From assembly GCA_004551485.1 (NCBI GenBank), contig SBLD01000007.1:88633-152632 (forward strand): a stretch of 64,000 nucleotides of DNA. Reading direction: 5' to 3'. The notes under the pieces are model-generated. The model was not told where the DNA came from, made no database searches, and saw nothing but the letters and a program-made list of their open reading frames with translations. This document shows positions 1 through 7,831 of this stretch, one piece after another. Source of the DNA: Billgrantia azerbaijanica. Lineage in GTDB: Bacteria > Pseudomonadota > Gammaproteobacteria > Pseudomonadales > Halomonadaceae. The translations under genes were made by a program, and so were the position numbers. Position 1 is the first letter of the stretch. Every line of letters begins with the position of its first letter.

Positions 1-26
1 CATCCCTCCAAGGTTGCCGGATGGTT

Positions 27-73
27 GTGGGAGGGAGCTTCAGCTCGCGAAGCAGCGCGCAGCGCTGCCAGGC
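27..73. repeat. Dispersed mosaic repeat, half copy (family 1, locus 1)
   Basis: This is one arm of the window-wide intergenic repeat, in reverse orientation. It starts with GTGGGAGGGAGCTTCAGCTC and runs through the block GAAGCAGCGCGCAGCGCTGCCA-like to about 73. It lies just downstream of the hupE stop codon. The second arm is missing or lies outside the window. Confidence 0.8.
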
Positions 74-85
74 CCGGCCGTACCT

Positions 86-718
86 TCAGCCGATGGCGAG
101 CACCGCGCCGGCAGCACCGATGGCCACGCCCAGGCTGCGCAGCAGCAGGCCATGGCGGGGAGCGCTGAGCCACCGCCCGAGCTGGCGACCGGCCTGGGTG
201 ATGGCCAGCGTGGCCAGGACGAAGCCGGCGGGGTAGGCGAGCAGCGACGCGCCCTGGGGCATTTCGCTGCCGTGCGCGTGGCCGTGCAGGAGCATGAACA
301 GCACGACCAGGGCCGCGCCGAGCGCCGTTGGCAGCGTGATCAGGGCCGCCACCAGCAGGCCGGCCAGCACCACCGAGATGGCGATGCCGAGCTCCACGCC
401 CGGCAGGGACAGGCCACCCCAGGCCAGGCCGGCCCCCAGCAGCATGCCGGCCACGGCGAGCAGCGGGGTGAGGCTGCCCGGGGTGCCCGGCTGGCGCAGG
501 CTCCAGGCGCCAATGGCTAGCATCGCCAGCAGGTGATCGACGCCCAGCAGCGGGTGGGTGAGCCCCGCCAGGAAGCCGCCATGCGCGGCGCCCGCGTGCC
601 CGGTGTGCGCCATGGCCAGGGGCATCATCAGCAGCAGGGCGGGGATCGCGGCCAGGGCCGCGAAGCGGGGCATGGCGCTGGGCGAGGGTAGCGTGCTCGT
701 CTCTGTTGTCCGGATCAT
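86..718 (-). CDS. hupE: HupE/UreJ-family nickel permease
   Basis: A predicted inner-membrane protein of about 210 residues with an N-terminal signal-like segment ending in AMA, followed by a His-rich start (HTGHAGAAHGG) and the family motif HPLLGVDHLLAMLAIG. Six or so hydrophobic segments follow, one carrying HGHAHG. HupE/UreJ proteins bring nickel into the cell for hydrogenase or urease; the neighbouring hydrogenase genes point to hydrogenase. It is divergent from hybO and shares the 719-1107 gap with it. The start is uncertain: ATG at 718 gives the usual family length, but ATG at 769 has a better ribosome-binding site (AGGGAGAAAAG) and would add 17 polar residues in front of the signal segment. 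Confidence 0.88.
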   Translation of the reverse strand: MIRTTETSTLPSPSAMPRFAALAAIPALLLMMPLAMAHTGHAGAAHGGFLAGLTHPLLGVDHLLAMLAIGAWSLRQPGTPGSLTPLLAVAGMLLGAGLAWGGLSLPGVELGIAISVVLAGLLVAALITLPTALGAALVVLFMLLHGHAHGSEMPQGASLLAYPAGFVLATLAITQAGRQLGRWLSAPRHGLLLRSLGVAIGAAGAVLAIG

Positions 719-1107
719 CAGGTCTCTCTCTTTGTTGGTGACGCGCTTATCAAGCAAGATGAGTGCCATCTTTTCTCCCTTGCTTGTCTGCCATGCAGAT
801 GACCGACGCGGCCCCGTGACCGGGGCTGCATCGGGGTGGATAGCAGCTTTCCAATTCGGCACGGCGTGATGGAATCCCGGTATCCATTGGCGGCTTTCCC
901 CTTGCCGTGTGACGCCTTGTCGCAGATGCCGATTAGTTCCCTACCTCATTGCTTTGGCTCTCTTTGCGGGGTCGTTGGCATGTTTTCTGCTGGATGACCA
1001 TTGCCCGGGGGTGCCAGGCAGCCGCATGGCACCCCCCGGCCAACCAACAAGAAGAAGCCGTGGCCGCCATGGCTCCGGCAAGGGTGGCAATGGTAAGGAG
1101 GAGGGGC
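719..1107. other. Divergent hupE/hybO intergenic region
   Basis: A 389-base gap between the divergent hupE and hybO starts. It holds the sigma-54-like promoter at 975-991 and the hybO ribosome-binding site AAGGAGGAGG just before 1108. A long open frame on the plus strand extends upstream of 1108 but has no family similarity there, so I treat it as leader. Confidence 0.6.
975..991 (+). promoter_or_regulatory. Candidate sigma-54 promoter of hybO
   Basis: The sequence TTGGCATGTTTTCTGCT has the invariant GG (977-978) and GC (989-990) exactly ten bases apart and matches most of the sigma-54 consensus TGGCACG-N4-TTGCW. Transcription would start near 1002, about 105 bases before the hybO start. The cluster encodes HoxA, an NtrC-family activator with a GAFTGA loop, which needs such a promoter. 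I did not identify a HoxA enhancer site. Confidence 0.6.
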
Positions 1108-2343
1108 ATGCCATATTCAGCCGACTGTGACGAGAGCGAGGGATTCCAGCAGTCGTATCGCAACATCGAGTCGCGGCTGCAGGTGTCGCGCCGGGAGTTC
1201 GTCAAGTTCTGTGCCGGGGTGGCCGCGACCCTGGGCCTGCCGGCCAGCATGGCGCCGAGGATCGCCGAGGCGGTGGAACACCGGGTCGAGCAGGCCGCGA
1301 CGCGTCCAGCCGTCATCTGGCTGTCCGGGCAGGAGTGCACGGGCTGCACGGAGTCCCTGCTGCGCTCCAATCACCCCACGGTCGAGCGGCTGATCATGGA
1401 CATGATCTCGCTCGACTACCACTACGTCCTGGCGGCGGCGGCCGGCCATCAGGTCAATGCCGCCAAGAAGGCGTCGATGAAGGCGAACAAGGGGAACTAC
1501 CTGCTGGTGGTCGACGGTGCCGTTCCCACCAAGGACGGCGGCATCTACTGCAAGATCGCCGAAAGGCCCTTCATCGAACACGTCCAGGAGGCGGCGGAGC
1601 ATGCCGCTGCCATCATCAGCATCGGTTCCTGCGCCGCCTGGGGGGGTATCCCGGCCAGCGGACCCAACCCCACGGGGGCCGTCGGCGTCGGCGAAGTGCT
1701 GCCTGGCAAGACCGTGATCAACGTGCCGGGGTGTCCGCCGAACCCGTATAACTTCCTTTCCACCGTCATTCACTTCCTGACGCTGGGCACCCTGCCGGAA
1801 CTCGACCAGTACGGGCGTCCCACCTTTGCCTATGGGCGCCTGATCCACGAGCACTGCGAACGGCGGGCGCACTTCGATGCGGGGCGCTTCGCCAAGCGCT
1901 TCGGCGACGAGGGGCACCGGCAGGGGTGGTGCCTCTACAAGCTGGGCTGCAAGGGGCCGGAAACCTATGCCAACTGTCCGGTCATCCTGTATGGCGACGT
2001 GGGCTCGGGAAGCTGGCCGGTCGGCACGGGACACCCCTGCTTCGGCTGCAGCGAGCAGGGGGTCGGCTTCACCAAGGCCACCCACGAGCTGGCCACCGTG
2101 AAGACGCATACCCCGCCCAATGCCTTCCCCCGCACCGACGAGCCGCGTGGTCAGGGGGCCTCTGTCACGGCCGCGGCGTTGCTGGCGGCGGCCGGCGGTG
2201 CCCTGCTGGGGGCCACGGCGGCCGGCGCCCTGCGCCTGAAACGTGACGAAGGCCGAGCATCGGACGCGGTCGAGACGCACGACCCCGCCTTACCCGGTGG
2301 CGATTCAGCCGACCGTGATCCCGCCAGTCGCGATCAAGCCTAG
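1108..2343 (+). CDS. hybO: [NiFe]-hydrogenase small subunit, Hyb type
   Basis: The electron-transfer subunit of a periplasm-facing uptake hydrogenase, 411 residues. A twin-arginine motif SRREFVKF (about 27-34) precedes a hydrophobic stretch, so it should be exported by Tat together with the large subunit. The proximal-cluster motif is ECTGCTES (Cys 77 and 80) with Gly, not Cys, in between, and the later motif is GSCAAWGG. It therefore has the standard four-cysteine [4Fe-4S] proximal cluster, not the six-cysteine cluster of oxygen-tolerant enzymes. HCERR, GCKGPETY and HPCFGCSE supply the other cluster ligands. A C-terminal membrane anchor lies near residues 350-375. The start was chosen at 1108 because AAGGAGGAGG precedes it. 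Close to E. coli HybO over its whole length. Confidence 0.95.
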   Translation: MPYSADCDESEGFQQSYRNIESRLQVSRREFVKFCAGVAATLGLPASMAPRIAEAVEHRVEQAATRPAVIWLSGQECTGCTESLLRSNHPTVERLIMDMISLDYHYVLAAAAGHQVNAAKKASMKANKGNYLLVVDGAVPTKDGGIYCKIAERPFIEHVQEAAEHAAAIISIGSCAAWGGIPASGPNPTGAVGVGEVLPGKTVINVPGCPPNPYNFLSTVIHFLTLGTLPELDQYGRPTFAYGRLIHEHCERRAHFDAGRFAKRFGDEGHRQGWCLYKLGCKGPETYANCPVILYGDVGSGSWPVGTGHPCFGCSEQGVGFTKATHELATVKTHTPPNAFPRTDEPRGQGASVTAAALLAAAGGALLGATAAGALRLKRDEGRASDAVETHDPALPGGDSADRDPASRDQA

Positions 2344-2352
2344 GGGGAAGCC

Positions 2353-3387
2353 ATGAATCGACGAGACTTCCTCAAGGGCATGGCCGGCGGGGCCGGTGCC
2401 GTGGCGGCGGGCGGCGCCTCGAGCGCCGAGGCCCGGCCCAACCGGGAGCCGGCGCCGGAGGCGGTGGCCATGCTGTTCGACTCGACGCTGTGCGTGGGCT
2501 GCAAGGCGTGCGTGACGAAGTGCAAGACGGTCAATGGCATGCCCCCGGAGACCCGGGCGGACGAGACGCTGCCCCTCTGGGATTCCGCGCCCGGCCTCTC
2601 CGCCAAGACCTTGAACGTCATCCAGGCCTACACCGACGGGACCGCCGAGGTTAAGGACCGCGAGACGGATGGCTTCGCCTTCGTCAAGCGCAACTGCATG
2701 CACTGCGTCGACCCGGGCTGCGTGTCGGTGTGCCCGGTCAGCGCCATGACCAAGGACGCGAACAACGGCATCGTCTTCTACGACGCCGACGCCTGCATCG
2801 GCTGTCGCTACTGCGTCTACGCCTGCCCCTATGACGTGCCGCAGTTCGACTACGCGTCCTCCTATGGCGCGATCAGCAAGTGCCAGTTCTGCAACCAGCA
2901 GGGCGTGGAGCGCCTCGACCACGGCCTGCTGCCGGGCTGCGTGGAGGCCTGCCCGACCGGCGCCACGCTGTTCGGCACCCGCGAGGAGATGCTCGCGGAG
3001 GCCCGCCGTCGCCTCGCCCTGACGCCGGGCAGCGAGTACCAGTACCCGCGGGAAACCCTCGACGCCGGCCTGGAGGTGCCGTCCACGGTGCCGGCCTACT
3101 ACCCCAAGATCTATGGCGAGGAGCAGGGCGGCGGCACCCAGGTGCTGCACCTGTCCGGGGTGGCCTTCGACAAGCTCGGCCTGCCGATCCTGCCCGAGCG
3201 CTCCTTTGCGTCGCGCTCCGAGGGCCTGCTGCACACGATCTACAAGGGCATGTTCGCCCCGGTGGCGCTGTTTGCCGGCGTGGCCTGGTTCGCCCGGCGC
3301 AATCTGCAGCGCCAGGCGCAGGAGCACGCCGGGGATCCGGCGGAGGCCGACAGCCCGCGCGACGACGCGCACGACGACAGGGGGTGA
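2353..3387 (+). CDS. hybA: Hydrogenase 2 ferredoxin-like subunit HybA
   Basis: A 344-residue periplasmic iron-sulfur protein that passes electrons from HybO to the membrane subunit HybB. It has a twin-arginine signal (NRRDFLKG, residues 2-9) and four ferredoxin-type cysteine clusters: CVGCKACVTKC near 47-57, CMHCVDPGCVSVC, CIGCRYCVYAC, and a fourth formed by CQFC with GCVEAC. A C-terminal hydrophobic segment (YKGMFAPVALFAGVAWF) anchors it. It starts nine bases after the hybO stop and ends four bases before hybB, so it is in the same operon. The gene order hybO-hybA-hybB-hybC matches E. coli. Confidence 0.95.
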   Translation: MNRRDFLKGMAGGAGAVAAGGASSAEARPNREPAPEAVAMLFDSTLCVGCKACVTKCKTVNGMPPETRADETLPLWDSAPGLSAKTLNVIQAYTDGTAEVKDRETDGFAFVKRNCMHCVDPGCVSVCPVSAMTKDANNGIVFYDADACIGCRYCVYACPYDVPQFDYASSYGAISKCQFCNQQGVERLDHGLLPGCVEACPTGATLFGTREEMLAEARRRLALTPGSEYQYPRETLDAGLEVPSTVPAYYPKIYGEEQGGGTQVLHLSGVAFDKLGLPILPERSFASRSEGLLHTIYKGMFAPVALFAGVAWFARRNLQRQAQEHAGDPAEADSPRDDAHDDRG

Positions 3388-3391
3388 CGAG

Positions 3392-4531
3392 ATGCATCGA
3401 GCACATCCGATCGGGGGGCGGCTGGTCACCCCCTTCACGACGCTGCTGGCGCTGCTGTCATTGATTGCCCTGTGGGTGCTGGCGCAGCGCTTCGTCCATG
3501 GCCTGGGGGCCGTCACCCACCTGAACAACGGCTACCCCTGGGGGATCTGGGTGGTCTTCGACGTGGTGGTGGTGACCGGGCTGGCCTGCGGGGGCTACGT
3601 GGTGGCGTTCAGCGTCTACGTGGCCAACCGCTTCCAGTACCACCCGCTGGTGCGTCCGGCCATGCTGGCCAGCCTGCTGGGCTACGGCCTGGGCGGCCTG
3701 GGCGCCGTGGTGGACATGGGGCGCTACCTCAACGTGTACAACCTGGTGCTGCCCGGGCAGATGAACTTCACCTCGGTGATGCTGGAGGTGGCGCTGTGCG
3801 TGGCCATCTACATCCTGGTGCTGACGGTGGAAGCCTCGCCAGCGTTCCTGGAGCGGTTCAGGCTGCACCGCCACCAGCGCAAGCTGGAGCGGGTGATGTT
3901 CGTGTTCATCGCCCTCGGCCTGGTGCTGCCGACCATGCACCAGTCGTCGCTGGGCACGCTGCTCGTGGTGCTGGGCAACCAGATCGCGCCGCTGTGGCAG
4001 TCCTACGAGCTGATGCCGCTGCTGGCGCTGCTCTCCGCCGCCATCATGGGCTTCTCGATCCTGCTGTTCGAGGGGTTCTTCTCGCAGCTGGGCTTTCGCC
4101 GCGCGTCGGAAGCGCCGCTGCTGGCGGCCTTCGCCCGGCCCGTGGCGTGGCTGCTGGTGGTGTGGCTGGTGGTGCGCTTCGCCGAACTGACGCTGCGCGG
4201 CAAGCTGGGCTACGCCTTCGTGCCGAGCGGCCTGGCCGCAGCGTTCTGGCTGGAGACCCTGCTGTTCGCCCTGCCGCTGTGGGTGCTGCTGTCGCCGCAG
4301 CGGCGTCGCCGGGCGCACCTGCTGCTGGTCGCGGCGGTGGCCATGATCCTGGCGGGGGCGGTCTATCGCGTGAACGCCTTCCTGATCGCCTACGCCACGC
4401 CGGAGGGCTATCACTACTTCCCTTCCGCCACGGAGCTTTCACTGACCATCGGCCTGGTGGCCCTGAAGATCCTGGTGTTCATCATCGTCGTCAAGCGCTT
4501 CCCGATCATCAGCGCCCCCGCGCGCAGCTGA
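3392..4531 (+). CDS. hybB: Hydrogenase 2 membrane subunit HybB (NrfD/PsrC family)
   Basis: A 379-residue integral membrane protein with about ten hydrophobic helices. NrfD/PsrC-family subunits of this type bind quinone and link the iron-sulfur subunit to the quinone pool. Family landmarks include NNGYPWGIWVVFDVV near the start and GGYVVAFSVYV. The ATG at 3392 follows the hybA stop by four bases; an open frame upstream of it lies inside hybA and is not used. Together with HybA it makes this a quinone-coupled enzyme, in contrast to HoxZ-type cytochrome b hydrogenases. Confidence 0.93.
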   Translation: MHRAHPIGGRLVTPFTTLLALLSLIALWVLAQRFVHGLGAVTHLNNGYPWGIWVVFDVVVVTGLACGGYVVAFSVYVANRFQYHPLVRPAMLASLLGYGLGGLGAVVDMGRYLNVYNLVLPGQMNFTSVMLEVALCVAIYILVLTVEASPAFLERFRLHRHQRKLERVMFVFIALGLVLPTMHQSSLGTLLVVLGNQIAPLWQSYELMPLLALLSAAIMGFSILLFEGFFSQLGFRRASEAPLLAAFARPVAWLLVVWLVVRFAELTLRGKLGYAFVPSGLAAAFWLETLLFALPLWVLLSPQRRRRAHLLLVAAVAMILAGAVYRVNAFLIAYATPEGYHYFPSATELSLTIGLVALKILVFIIVVKRFPIISAPARS

Positions 4532-4580
4532 CGGAGGGGAAGTCGCATGTCTGCCAAGTCAACAACAAGAGGGTGCTCAC

Positions 4581-6281
4581 GTGGCGAAACGAATCACCGT
4601 TGACCCGGTCACGCGCATCGAGGGCCATCTGCGCATCGATTGCGAAGTCGAGAACGGCAAGGTCTCCAAGGCCTGGTCATCGGGCCAGATGTGGCGCGGG
4701 ATCGAGCAGATCCTGCAGGGGCGCGACCCGCGGGATGCGTGGATCTTCACCCAGCGGATCTGCGGCGTGTGCACGACCGTGCATGCCATCGCCTCGGTCA
4801 GGGCGGTGGAGAACGCGCTGGACCTGGAGATCCCGCTCAATGCTCAGTACATCCGCAACCTCATCGTGGCGGCGCACGGCATCCACGATCACATCGTGCA
4901 CTTCTACCAGCTCTCCGCCCTGGACTGGGTGGACATCACCTCGGCCTTGAAGGCCGATCCGAAGAAGGCGGCCGCCCTGGCGCAGAGCCTCTCCGACTGG
5001 CCGCTGAACGGCTACCAGGTCATGAAGTCGACCCAGGAGAAGCTGAAGGCCTTCGTCGACAGCGGCCAGTTGGGGATCTTCGCCAACGGCTACTGGGGAC
5101 ATCCGGCCATGAAGCTGTCGCCGGAGGTCAACCTGCTGGCGGCGGTGCACTACCTGCAGGCGCTCGAGGTGCAGCGTACCGCCAACAAGATCGTCGCGGT
5201 GCTGGGCTCCAAGACGCCGCACATCCAGAACCTCGCCGTCGGCGGGGTGGCCAACCCCATCAATTTCGACAGCCAGGCGACGCTCACCCTCGAGCGGCTG
5301 ATGATGATCAAGGAGGCGATCGACGAGCTGGGCTCCTTCATCTACAACGGCCTGCTGGTCGATGTGGCCGCCGTCGGCTCCTTCTATGCCGACTGGACGG
5401 AGCACGGCGCCGGCATCATGGATTACCTCTCGGTGCCCGACATGCCGCTGGACACCGCCGGCACGGCGTTCGGGATGCCGGGTGGCTTCATCCGTCAGGG
5501 AGACCTGTCCACCCTCCAGCCGATCACCCGCTTCGGCGATCCCTACTTCCTGGAGGGGGTCGCGGAAAGCAACAAGCACGCCTGGTACGAGGGCAGCGAG
5601 CCGCTGCATCCCTTCGACGGCCGGACGGACCCGGAGTACACCGACTTCCAGGACGAGGGCAAGTACTCCTGGATCAAGGCGCCGACCTTTCATGGCCGGC
5701 CCGCCCAGGTGGGGCCGCTGGCGCAGGTGCTGTGCGGCCTGGCCAGCGGCGACGAGAAGACGCAGGCGGCGACCGACTACTTCCAGGACAAGGTCCAGGC
5801 GGTGCTGGGCGAGAGGCTGCCGCTGTCGGCGCTGCACTCGACGATCGGTCGCCACGGGGCACGCGCCATCCGCTGCGCCGTGCTCTACGAGAACCTCAAG
5901 GAGCAGTGGCAGCGGCTGATGGACAACATCGCCACCGGCGATCACGAGACCTGCAACGCTCCGAGCTTTCCCAAGGGGGAGATCCGCGGCATGGGCTTCC
6001 ACGAGGCGCCCCGCGGGGCCCTCTCGCACTGGGTCGTCATCGAGGACGGCAAGATCCGCAACTACCAGTGCGTGGTGCCCTCCACCTGGAACGCGGCGCC
6101 GCGCAACGCCGAGGACGCGCCGGGACCCTACGAGACGTCGCTGCTGGACACCCCGGTGGCCGACCCGGAGCTGCCCCTGGAGATCCTGCGCACCGTCCAC
6201 TCCTTCGACCCCTGCATTTCCTGCGCCATCCACCTGCATGACACCGAAGAACAGAACGTCGTCAGCGTAAAGGCCGTGTGA
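4581..6281 (+). CDS. hybC: [NiFe]-hydrogenase large subunit, Hyb type
   Basis: The catalytic subunit that carries the Ni-Fe(CN)2CO centre, 566 residues. The N-terminal nickel-ligand motif is RICGVCTTVHAI (Cys 61 and 64) and the C-terminal one is DPCISCAIH (Cys 545 and 548). A 15-residue tail follows His 551, the expected substrate for the endopeptidase HybD, which cuts after that His once nickel is inserted. It begins with GTG at 4581, preceded by AGAGGG; a nearby ATG at 4547 is out of frame. The protein has no signal of its own and should leave the cell by riding with HybO through Tat. Confidence 0.96.
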   Translation: MAKRITVDPVTRIEGHLRIDCEVENGKVSKAWSSGQMWRGIEQILQGRDPRDAWIFTQRICGVCTTVHAIASVRAVENALDLEIPLNAQYIRNLIVAAHGIHDHIVHFYQLSALDWVDITSALKADPKKAAALAQSLSDWPLNGYQVMKSTQEKLKAFVDSGQLGIFANGYWGHPAMKLSPEVNLLAAVHYLQALEVQRTANKIVAVLGSKTPHIQNLAVGGVANPINFDSQATLTLERLMMIKEAIDELGSFIYNGLLVDVAAVGSFYADWTEHGAGIMDYLSVPDMPLDTAGTAFGMPGGFIRQGDLSTLQPITRFGDPYFLEGVAESNKHAWYEGSEPLHPFDGRTDPEYTDFQDEGKYSWIKAPTFHGRPAQVGPLAQVLCGLASGDEKTQAATDYFQDKVQAVLGERLPLSALHSTIGRHGARAIRCAVLYENLKEQWQRLMDNIATGDHETCNAPSFPKGEIRGMGFHEAPRGALSHWVVIEDGKIRNYQCVVPSTWNAAPRNAEDAPGPYETSLLDTPVADPELPLEILRTVHSFDPCISCAIHLHDTEEQNVVSVKAV

Positions 6282-6447
6282 GCGCTCATTGCCACATGCC
6301 CCGCGAGATGAGCACCGGGGACAAGGTGAAGCGAGGGTCATTTGCCAGGGATGGCAAATGTAGCGCCCAGGGATGGGTTCACAGCGCCCTCGCGCAGGCT
6401 TGTCGACGGGGCAGTTCATCGGTGAAAGACGCTTTCAGGAGAAAACC
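6282..6447. other. hybC-hybD gap with family 2 repeat
   Basis: This 166-base gap is almost filled by the family 2 repeat at 6307-6410 and ends with the hybD ribosome-binding site AGGAGAAAA. No separate promoter is evident. The repeat could cut or stabilise the message between the structural and maturation genes. Confidence 0.5.
6307..6410. repeat. Dispersed nested-palindrome repeat (family 2, copy 1)
   Basis: About 104 bases that recur nearly unchanged at 15366-15470. The core is a perfect 9-base inverted repeat, CATTTGCCA and TGGCAAATG around a GGGA loop (about 6339-6360), nested inside a wider pair GCGAGGG / CCCTCGC. The tail GCGCAGGCTTGTCG is shared. Both copies are in the same orientation. 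Confidence 0.85.
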
Positions 6448-6981
6448 ATGAGTGCAGTGATTCTGGGGGTCGGCAACATCCTGCTCAGCGACGAGGGGGT
6501 GGGGGTGCGGGTCGTCGAGCAGATCGCGGCGCGCTACCGCCTGGACGAGGACGTCACGGTCATCGATGGCGGTACCTGCGGCATGGACCTGATGGACGAG
6601 CTGGCCGAGCGCGACCTGGTCATCGTGGTGGACGCGGTGCGCACGGGCGAGCCGCCCGGCACCCTGGTGACGCTCGCCGGCGAGGCGGTGCCGGCGCTGT
6701 TCCGCGAGCGTATCTCCCCCCACCAACTGGGCGTCTCCGACCTGCTGGCGGCGCTGACCCTGCTGGGGCGCTCGCCGCGGCAGCTGGCGCTGGTGGGGGT
6801 GGTGCCGGAAAGCATGGCGACCGGCCTGGCGCTGTCGGAGCGCGTGGCGGCCTGCCTGGAACCGCTGGTCGAGACGACCCTGGCGGTGCTGCGCGAGCAC
6901 GGCTGGCAGGCCTGGCCCCAGCCGGCTGATAGCGCGCCGGCTGATGGCACGGCGGCCGGCCCCGTCACCGCGGCGGGGTGA
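6448..6981 (+). CDS. hybD: Hydrogenase maturation endopeptidase
   Basis: A 177-residue nickel-dependent protease that removes the C-terminal tail of HybC after metal insertion. The family's nickel ligands are visible: Glu16 in GNILLSDEGVG, Asp in VIVVDAVRTG, and His in SPHQLGVSD. The start at 6448 has AGGAGAAAACC before it; an upstream open frame runs through the repeat and is ignored. The C-terminal 15-20 residues, rich in Ala, Pro and Asp, extend past the usual end. It corresponds to HoxM in Cupriavidus and HybD in E. coli. Confidence 0.93.
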   Translation: MSAVILGVGNILLSDEGVGVRVVEQIAARYRLDEDVTVIDGGTCGMDLMDELAERDLVIVVDAVRTGEPPGTLVTLAGEAVPALFRERISPHQLGVSDLLAALTLLGRSPRQLALVGVVPESMATGLALSERVAACLEPLVETTLAVLREHGWQAWPQPADSAPADGTAAGPVTAAG

Positions 6982-6985
6982 CGCC

Positions 6986-7222
6986 ATGTGTCTCTCCGTA
7001 CCCTCCCGGGTCGTCGAGACCGACGGCAAGATCGCCCGGGTCGAGGCGTTCGGCCACCGGCGCCAGGTCAGCCTGCTGATGCTCGATGAGGCGGTGGTCG
7101 AGGGCGACTACCTGCTGGTGCAGGCGGGCGGGTTCGCCTACCAGAAGGTGGCGCCGGCCCAGGCGGAAGCGGCGCTGGAACTGCTGGAGAGCCTGGGCCT
7201 GGCCCCACCGCAACTACAATGA
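6986..7222 (+). CDS. hybG: HypC-family chaperone, HybG/HoxL type
   Basis: A 78-residue chaperone of the HypC family, beginning MCLSVPSRVVE. The conserved Cys2 takes part in carrying the Fe(CN)2CO unit from HypD to the large subunit. It sits between hybD and hybE, the place of hybG in E. coli and hoxL in Cupriavidus, so it probably serves HybC specifically. A second, different HypC is at 12882. It starts two bases after the hybD stop. Confidence 0.9.
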   Translation: MCLSVPSRVVETDGKIARVEAFGHRRQVSLLMLDEAVVEGDYLLVQAGGFAYQKVAPAQAEAALELLESLGLAPPQLQ

Positions 7223-7231
7223 GGTCATGTC

Positions 7232-7831
7232 ATGTCGGAAGCAACGCCGCCCATTCGCTCTGAAAGCGCCGTGACGGAAGGACCGAATGCCTTCGCCGAG
7301 GACCCTTCCCGACAGCTGGAATCGGTGTTCGAGGCGATCTACTGGCAGCGGATGCAGGGGATCGAGCTGATCAATCCCTTGCTGCCGATCAAAGCCAGCG
7401 GGTTTCGTCTATGGGAAGGTGGCTGGGTGGGGACGCTGCTGACTCCCTGGTTCCTGAACCTGATGGTGCTGCCGGCCGACCCCGCCCGCTGGGAGGGCCT
7501 GGCCTGCGGCGAGCGGCGCGGCCTGCGCTTTCCCGCCGGCGAATTTCCCTTCGCCGGCGGTCACGAGCCGGGCATCGGCGACTACCTGTTCTGTTCGCTG
7601 ATGTCGCCGGTCGGCGACCTGACCGATGCCCAGGCGGCGGTCGAGCTTGCGGAAGAAGTGATGACCCTGCTGATGACGCCGCCCGAACCGGCGGAGGAGA
7701 GCACGGCGGCAGGGGTACCGGAACAGCGCTTGCCCTGTGCCTCCGCGTCACGGGGGCTCAGCCGGCGCGACTTCCTGCGTGGCGGGTCGGCCGTGCCGCG
7801 CGACGACCGCTTGATTCACGTCGAGCGCTGA
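7232..7831 (+). CDS. hybE: Hydrogenase assembly chaperone HybE/HoxT
   Basis: A 199-residue protein of the HybE family, which in E. coli binds the hydrogenase 2 precursors and holds back their export until assembly is complete. The HybE core covers about residues 20-150 (LINPLLPIKASGF, GTLLTPWFLNLMVLP, FPAGEFPF). Its C-terminal tail carries SRRDFL (177-182), a copy of the twin-arginine export motif of HybO and HybA but at the wrong end of a cytoplasmic protein. Its stop overlaps the hoxV start by one base (TGATG). Confidence 0.9.
   Translation: MSEATPPIRSESAVTEGPNAFAEDPSRQLESVFEAIYWQRMQGIELINPLLPIKASGFRLWEGGWVGTLLTPWFLNLMVLPADPARWEGLACGERRGLRFPAGEFPFAGGHEPGIGDYLFCSLMSPVGDLTDAQAAVELAEEVMTLLMTPPEPAEESTAAGVPEQRLPCASASRGLSRRDFLRGGSAVPRDDRLIHVER

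Noticed and set aside
949-1107. An N-terminal extension of 53 codons on hybO.
   Set aside because: The extension has no family similarity, would bury the twin-arginine signal, contains the sigma-54 site, and the ATG at 1108 has a strong ribosome-binding site.
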